Of a DNA stretch of 60,368 nt, positions 54,926-60,368 are shown piece by piece. The notes beneath the pieces were generated by a model. The model was not told the origin of the DNA, did no database searches, and was given only the letters and a program-made list of their open reading frames with translations. The position numbers and the translations under genes are program-made. The stretch comes from Branchiostoma floridae (lineage: Eukaryota; Chordata; Leptocardii; Amphioxiformes; Branchiostomatidae). Every line of letters begins with the position of its first letter. The stretch's first letter is position 1. The stretch is taken from the NCBI RefSeq assembly GCF_000003815.2, contig NC_049988.1, positions 20,803,306 through 20,863,673 of the forward strand, in the 5' to 3' direction.

Positions 54926-55440
54926 ACATGTGCCATAGTCCACAGAGACACAATGTGTAGGACATGTGCTATAGTCTATAGAGACTTAATGTGCATAAGA
55001 TGGACATGTGCCATAGAGACGCAATGTGCATAAGTAGGACAACTGCCATAGAGACACAATGTGCATAAGTAGGACATGTGCCATAGAGACGCAATGTGCA
55101 TTAGTAAGGCATATGCCATAGAGACTCAATGTGCATTACAAGGACATGTGCCATATAGACTCAATGTGCATTACAAGGACATGTGCCATATAGACACAAT
55201 GTGCATTAGTAATTCATGTGCCATGGAGACACAATGTGCATTACTAGGACATGTGCCATATAGACACAATGTGCATTACTAGGACATGTGCCATAGAGAC
55301 ACAATGTGCATTACTAGGACATGTGCCATAGAGACACAATGTGCATTACTAGGACATGTGCCATAGAGACGCAATGTGCATCAGTAAGGCATGTCCACAG
55401 AGACGCAGGGGACATCGCTATAACATTTGTCACGGAGACT
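54926..55440. repeat. Minisatellite, about 35-bp unit
   Basis: About 14 copies containing CATGTGCCATAGAGACACAA and TGTGCATTA. Confidence 0.94.
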
Positions 55441-55499
55441 CAATGTGCATTGCTAAGACATGCATCAGTACAGGACTGCATGAGATATAGGGGAAGTGT

Positions 55500-55682
55500 A
55501 AATGTGCCTAGGGTCTGACGTCACTAAGACATAGAGCGGTGTAAATGTGCTTGGGTATAACGTCACTAAGACATAGAGTGTTGTAAATGTGCCTAGGGTC
55601 TGACGTCACTAAGACATAGAGTGGTGTAAATGTGCCTAGGGTCTGCATCACTAAGACATAGAGCGGTGTAAATGTTCCATGA
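55500..55682. repeat. Minisatellite, about 45-bp unit
   Basis: Four copies containing CACTAAGACATAGAG and GTGTAAATGTGCCTAGGG. Confidence 0.93.
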
Positions 55683-55729
55683 TCGCAAGACAAGTAGAAA
55701 TGCCACAGGAATCTATACTTGCCAAGTAC

Positions 55730-55905
55730 AAGTTAGATCTGTGCAGTTAGATCTGTGCAGATTAGATCTGTGCAGTTAGATCTGTGCAGTTAGATCTGTG
55801 CAGTTACATCTGTGCTGTTAGATCTGTGCAGTTAGATCTGTGCAGTTAGATCTGTGCAAGTTAGATCTGTGCAGTTAGATCTGTGCAGTTAGATATGTGC
55901 AATTT
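55730..55905. repeat. Minisatellite, 14-bp unit
   Basis: About 12 copies of GTTAGATCTGTGCA. Confidence 0.95.
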
Positions 55906-56199
55906 GGTACTGGAGTTGTAAAACATTCTACCCTGTGACCTGACGGATCCAGCATCGCTATTAAAGGCTAGTGCATAGCTTCCTCCAAACGGCTGTGATT
56001 GTCTGCTGAAATGAGAGGTGTTGGTTCCATCACGAATCATGGTCCTGATCACAATGCAGCCATCTGTCACACAGACTGGGCAAATCTTTCAAAAGCATAT
56101 TATATCCCTTTCCGCCGAAATGTGCCCAGGTGCCATTTTTCATGATTATCCTTGATGTACACATGAGGAGTGATATAACGGCGCGGGTCGCTGCTGTAT

Positions 56200-56838
56200 C
56201 ATATGCCCTTTAGCCCCCATGTTTCCCATTTACCTTTATCTAGCCCCATCAGTGTTTCCCATTTACCTTTACCTGATTCTATCCATGTTTCCCATTTACA
56301 TTTACCCAGTCCCATCCATGTTTCCCATTTACCTTTACCTAGTCCCATCTATGTTTCCCATTTACCTTTACCTAGTCCCATACATGTTTCCCATTTACCT
56401 TTACCTAGTCCCATCCATGTTTCCCGTTTACCTTTACCTAGTCCCCTCCATGTTTCCCATTTACCTTAACCTAGTCCCATCCATGTTTCCCATTTACCTT
56501 TACCTAGTCCCATCCATGTTTCCCATTTACCTTTACCTAGTCCCATCCATGTTTCCCGTTTACCTTTACCTAGTCCCATACATGTTTCCCATTTACCTTT
56601 TCCTACACCCATCCATGTTTCCCATTTACATTTACCTTTACCTAGTCCCATCCATGTTTCCCGTTTACCTTTACCTAGTCCCATACATGTTTCCCATTTA
56701 CCTTTACCTAGTCCCATCCATGTTTCCCATTTACCTTTACCTGGTCTCATCCATGTTTCCCATCTACCTTTACCTAGTCCCATCCATGTTTCCCATTTAC
56801 CTTTTCCTAGTCCCATCTATGTTTCCCATTTACCTTTG
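56200..56838. repeat. Minisatellite, 33-bp unit
   Basis: About 19 copies containing CATGTTTCCCATTTACCTTT. Open frames of 11-residue period on both strands; not called as coding. Confidence 0.96.
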
Positions 56839-57745
56839 GCGTGAAAATGGCGTGCAAATGTCGCACCGTTACACAGAATATAAACGTGAAAATGTCGCAC
56901 CCTTTCACAGAAAGGCGTGAGGATGTCGCACCGTTACACAGAATAACGTGAAAATGACGCATCGTTACACATAATAACGTGAAAATGACGCACCGTTACA
57001 CATAATAACGTGAAAATGACGCACCGTTACACGGAATAACGTGAAAATGCCACACCGTTACACAGAATAACGTGAAAATGCCACACCCATACACAGAATA
57101 ACGTGAAAATGCCACACCCATACACAGAATAACGTGAAAATGCCACACCGTTACACAGAATAACGTGAAAATGTCGCACCCTTACACAGAATAACGTGAA
57201 AATGCCACACCCTTACACAGAATAACGTGAAAATGCCACACCGTTACACATAATAACGTGAAAATGCCACACCCTTACACAGAATAACGTGAAAATGCCA
57301 CACCGTTACACAGAATAACGTGAAAATGTCGCACCCTTTCACAGAATAACGTGAAAATGCCACACCCATACACAGAATAACGTGAAAATATCGCACCGTT
57401 ACACAGAATAACGTGAAAATGCCACACCGTTGCACGAATAACGTGAAAATGCCACACCCTTACACAGAATAACGTGAAAATGCCACACCGTTGCACGAAT
57501 AACGTGAAAATGCCACACCCTTACACAGAATAACGTGAAAATGCCACACCGTTACACAGAATAACGTGAAAATGCCACACCCTTACACAGAAAATGCCAC
57601 ACCGTTACACAGAATAACGTGAAAATGTCGCACTGTTACACAGAATAACGTGAAAATGCCACACCGTTACACAGAAAAACGTGAAAATGCCGCACCGTTA
57701 CACAGAAAGACGTGAAACTGTCATACTGTTACACAAAATAACGTG
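56839..57745. repeat. Minisatellite, 31-bp unit
   Basis: About 29 copies containing TACACAGAATAACGTGAAAA, directly abutting the preceding array. Unit variants GCCACACC, GTCGCACC and GACGCACC. Confidence 0.96.
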
Positions 57746-58694
57746 AAAATGTAGCTACTAGTTCACATCTCCGGGCAACACTTTGTGACGTACTCATGAC
57801 ATAAGGTCGTGGAAAACTTGGCTATGACTCAGCATAAAGCAATTAGTGTGTTTTGTTGTTGTTGATTTCCCCTGCGTATTTCCGGGGAGGAGCTGGCAGC
57901 GTTGATAGCGCTCTCATGTCGAGAGGAACATGCATCAAGTCTGACGCGGCGCTGTGAAAGTGATGAACCAAGGGCACCACAAAAACACTCGCACTTCTTC
58001 CGTCTCCCCCCCCCCCCCCCTTATTATCACCTCCAAAATATTCATGGAGCTTAGATTTTCAGCAGCGTTTGTCTGTTGGATATAACTCAAGAACGGCTGG
58101 ATGGGTTGGATATTTGGTGTGTTGGTGGGTGTGATGAAAACTGGAAATGATTAGATTTTGGGCACCCTAGCGGCTTTCCTTGGTACTACAGTGGAACGTC
58201 CGGTATTGATATGTTCTGGGCAAGCTATGGTCACGATGTACGGGTGTTAGATAGCCCTTGTGCTTCGGAAGAAGTGACATACGTTTGGGCCCTCTAGCAG
58301 CTAGTTGTGGAATTGCAGGGGCATTTTTTTTTCCAAAAATTTCTTAATATGATAATGCAAGAAAGGAATAGCAGATTTGCGTAATATATGGTAGCTGAGA
58401 CAAAAATGAATTACGAACTATGAAAAATAGGGGCATTTATATTATCAATGAAAAATATATCATAGTAGTTTTTTTTTCAATTTAGCTCTTGTCCCTGATG
58501 GCAGATTTTACATCAGGACAAGGTGGGGAAGGTTTGAGTCCCGAACGTTTCAGGGTGATTTCTGTCCGACAAATTCAAAGAGGAGAACTGAAGAGGAACA
58601 ACGTTATAATTAACTGAGTGCCATCATGTTCGGCATGCAGCTGGCTTAGGTTAAAGAGTGAGTAATGAGGAACAGTGAGAGGGAAAATGGCACG
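57746..58694. other. Unassigned stretch
   Basis: A C-run at 58007-58020 and a TGACTCAGCA site (MARE-like) near 57826. No exon recognised. Confidence 0.35.
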
Positions 58695-58815
58695 GCCGTA
58701 TCCGTATCTTTATAGCCGACACGGCCGTATCTGTATATTTATAGCCGGTTAGGCCGTATCTGTATCTATACAGCCGGTATAACCGCCCTTCGGCGTAACA
58801 CACCAGCTTCGCAGG
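58695..58815. repeat. Dispersed repeat, copy 2
   Basis: Three tandem CGGCCGTATC(T/C)GTAT phrases lead into CAGCCGGTATAACCGCCC and CGGCGTAACACACCAG, matching the block at 44085-44165. Confidence 0.65.
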
Positions 58816-59454
58816 CGCGGCAGCAGCTGGTTATATTACACTGAACGATCCGTCAAACCTACTTTTTGCACATCTATCTGCAAGTGTTCTTTAGAATAAA
58901 ACTATCCAGCCAAGGTGCCCCTACTGTGCTTGGCGATGATAAATCCCGCTCTCCGAGAGTTCTGGGAAATACGGATTTTTGACCACATCCATCACTCGTG
59001 AGGCGTGCTGAAACCCTCCAGATGAAATCAGCACCCTGAAATCGATCCTGACGTGGAAAGCCTGTGATGACGTCAGCATATTTGGCGGTTATGCCTACAT
59101 TTCCTCAGGAGGGTGCAAAAGAGACTCCCTGGCGTCATCATGACGTCACGACCTAAGCTATTCTCACTTTATCGCGAGGAACCGAGGAGAGGGTGGGTGT
59201 CGTCCGGGGGACCGCAGCGCAAGGCACGGAGGTAAATATAATTCCTGTCGCTGTCACTCTGCTGCACATTTTGTATGGTTGGTATTTACCTGAAATATCA
59301 TCAGGTAAAGGCTGTGTGACGGAGGCACATAAGCGTCATTTCCGGGCACTGTGCTTTCTCGTCTGAGCTTGGGATAAAAGTAGCAGTGCGCTTCGTCATT
59401 TCTCGTCACTGTCATCTCCAAGCGCTTTTCGCCTGTCCTTCCTGATATAGTAGG
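58816..59454. other. Unassigned stretch, possibly promoter-like
   Basis: TATCGCGAGG near 59171, a possible donor CGGAG|GTAAAT near 59231 and GGGATAAAAG near 59370. These could be the 5' end of a gene to the right of the window, but nothing confirms it. Confidence 0.25.
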
Positions 59455-59950
59455 GCTAATGGTTAGTTAATGTGTAGCATGATACAGCATGAGCTGATGG
59501 CTAGTTAATGTGTAGTGTGATATAGCATGAGCTGATGGTTAGTTAATGTGTATAATCATACAGTATGAGCTGATGGTTAGTTAATGTGTAGCATGATATA
59601 CCATGAGCTGATGGTTAGTTAATGTGTAGAGTGATATAGCATGAGCTAATAGTTAGTTAATGTGTAGAGTTATACAGCATGAGCTGATGGTTAGTTAATG
59701 TGTATAATCATACAGTATGAGCTGATGGTTAGTTAATGTGTAGAGCTATACAGCATGAGCTGATGGTTAGTTAATGTGTAGTGTGATATAGCATGAGCTG
59801 ATGGTTATTTAATGTGTAGCATGATATAGCATGAGCTGATGGTTAGTTGATGTGTATAATCATACAGTATGAGCTGATGGTTAGTTAATGTGTATAATCA
59901 TACAGCATGAGCTGATGGTTAGTTTATGTGTATAATCATACAGTATGAAC
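59455..59950. repeat. Minisatellite, about 38-bp unit
   Basis: About 13 copies containing GAGCTGATGGTTAGTTAATG. Variants GTATAATCATACAGT, GTAGAGTGATATAGC and GTAGCATGATATAGC alternate. Confidence 0.95.
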
Positions 59951-60114
59951 TAAAGCAAAACTAACACAAACGATTCAGAGTCTCGGCAAATACAGACCCC
60001 TGACTTGCCCAAGCCCTCCGGAGTATTGGTCAATATATCCTGTACCGGCTTCATTACAGACGTGAACGAGTTCATTGCACAACAATGTGCGGCGATGCAC
60101 CAATGACATTAATT

Positions 60115-60190
60115 ACAACCCTGCACAGACGTGCCTCCCGCTGACCGTGACCCTGCACAGACGTGCCTCCCGCTGTTGGCCGTGACCTTG
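60115..60190. repeat. Tandem duplication of about 32-35 bp
   Basis: CCTGCACAGACGTGCCTCCC occurs at about 60119 and 60152, each followed by a GCTG...CCGTGACC phrase. Confidence 0.85.
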
Positions 60191-60368
60191 ACGTGTGGAG
60201 GTGACGTCAGCAGCCAGCAGTCGGTCCGTGCGGGAAGAAGCCTGCAAGTCGCGCTGATTGGATGGATTTTCCCGCCATGCTCCCTTCCGTCTGCCTGCAA
60301 ATAGATGTGCACAACCACATGGCGTGTCCGGGGCTCAGTTCCGGGCTGGGGAGGGATTACCAGCAGGA

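Noticed and set aside
59165-59400. Promoter and first exon of a gene to the right
   Set aside because: Only a weak TATA-like site and one possible donor; not enough to call a gene.

Overview
The window is animal nuclear DNA and most likely comes from a cephalochordate (amphioxus). The NeuroD-type bHLH gene, the short introns with GT-AG borders, and the mix of CR1/L2-like, RTE-like and Penelope-like retroelements with small hAT-like and Harbinger-like elements all fit this. The species is inferred, not proven. Five assembly gaps (runs of N) lie at 8017-8536, 14773-15154, 17790-18729, 23892-24671 and 29076-29175.

Layout. 1-5.6 kb holds transposon debris: a tRNA-like remnant, an inverted repeat, a 5'-truncated LINE and a small hAT-like element. 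5.6-9 kb probably holds the 3' end of a gene I do not recognise, whose last exon start is triplicated beside a gap. 10.5-11.3 kb is a 19-bp minisatellite. 11.7-12.7 kb is a well-resolved nest of mobile elements: a Penelope-like piece with a hammerhead-like motif, and a tiny RTE-like LINE copy split by a Harbinger-like MITE. 13.3-23.9 kb holds two convergent members of one gene family encoding a proline-rich cytoplasmic tail, one membrane helix and, in the left copy, a tandemly repeated coiled coil. The long intron of the right copy contains a 3.8-kb 40-bp satellite interrupted by LINE fragments. 24.7-27.5 kb is more DNA-transposon and LINE debris. 29.4-34.7 kb is almost continuous minisatellite. 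The one gene recognised with certainty is NeuroD at 36.5-37.6 kb. 38.6-59.9 kb is again minisatellite after minisatellite, broken by one intact-looking ORF at 52.3-53.4 kb for an unrecognised type I membrane protein.

Function. NeuroD encodes a neural and neuroendocrine differentiation transcription factor. The paired receptor-like genes and the type I membrane protein look like fast-changing, repeat-bearing surface proteins. There is no operon-like logic. Notable non-coding signals are a cluster of TCTCGCGAGATCT palindromes at the NeuroD 3' end, an array of near-perfect RFX X-box palindromes about 3 kb downstream, a CACGTG-bearing array about 1.8 kb upstream, and GTCACGTGAC palindromes inside the coding repeats of the 52-kb gene. 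Most of the long open frames lie in minisatellites and are not treated as genes.
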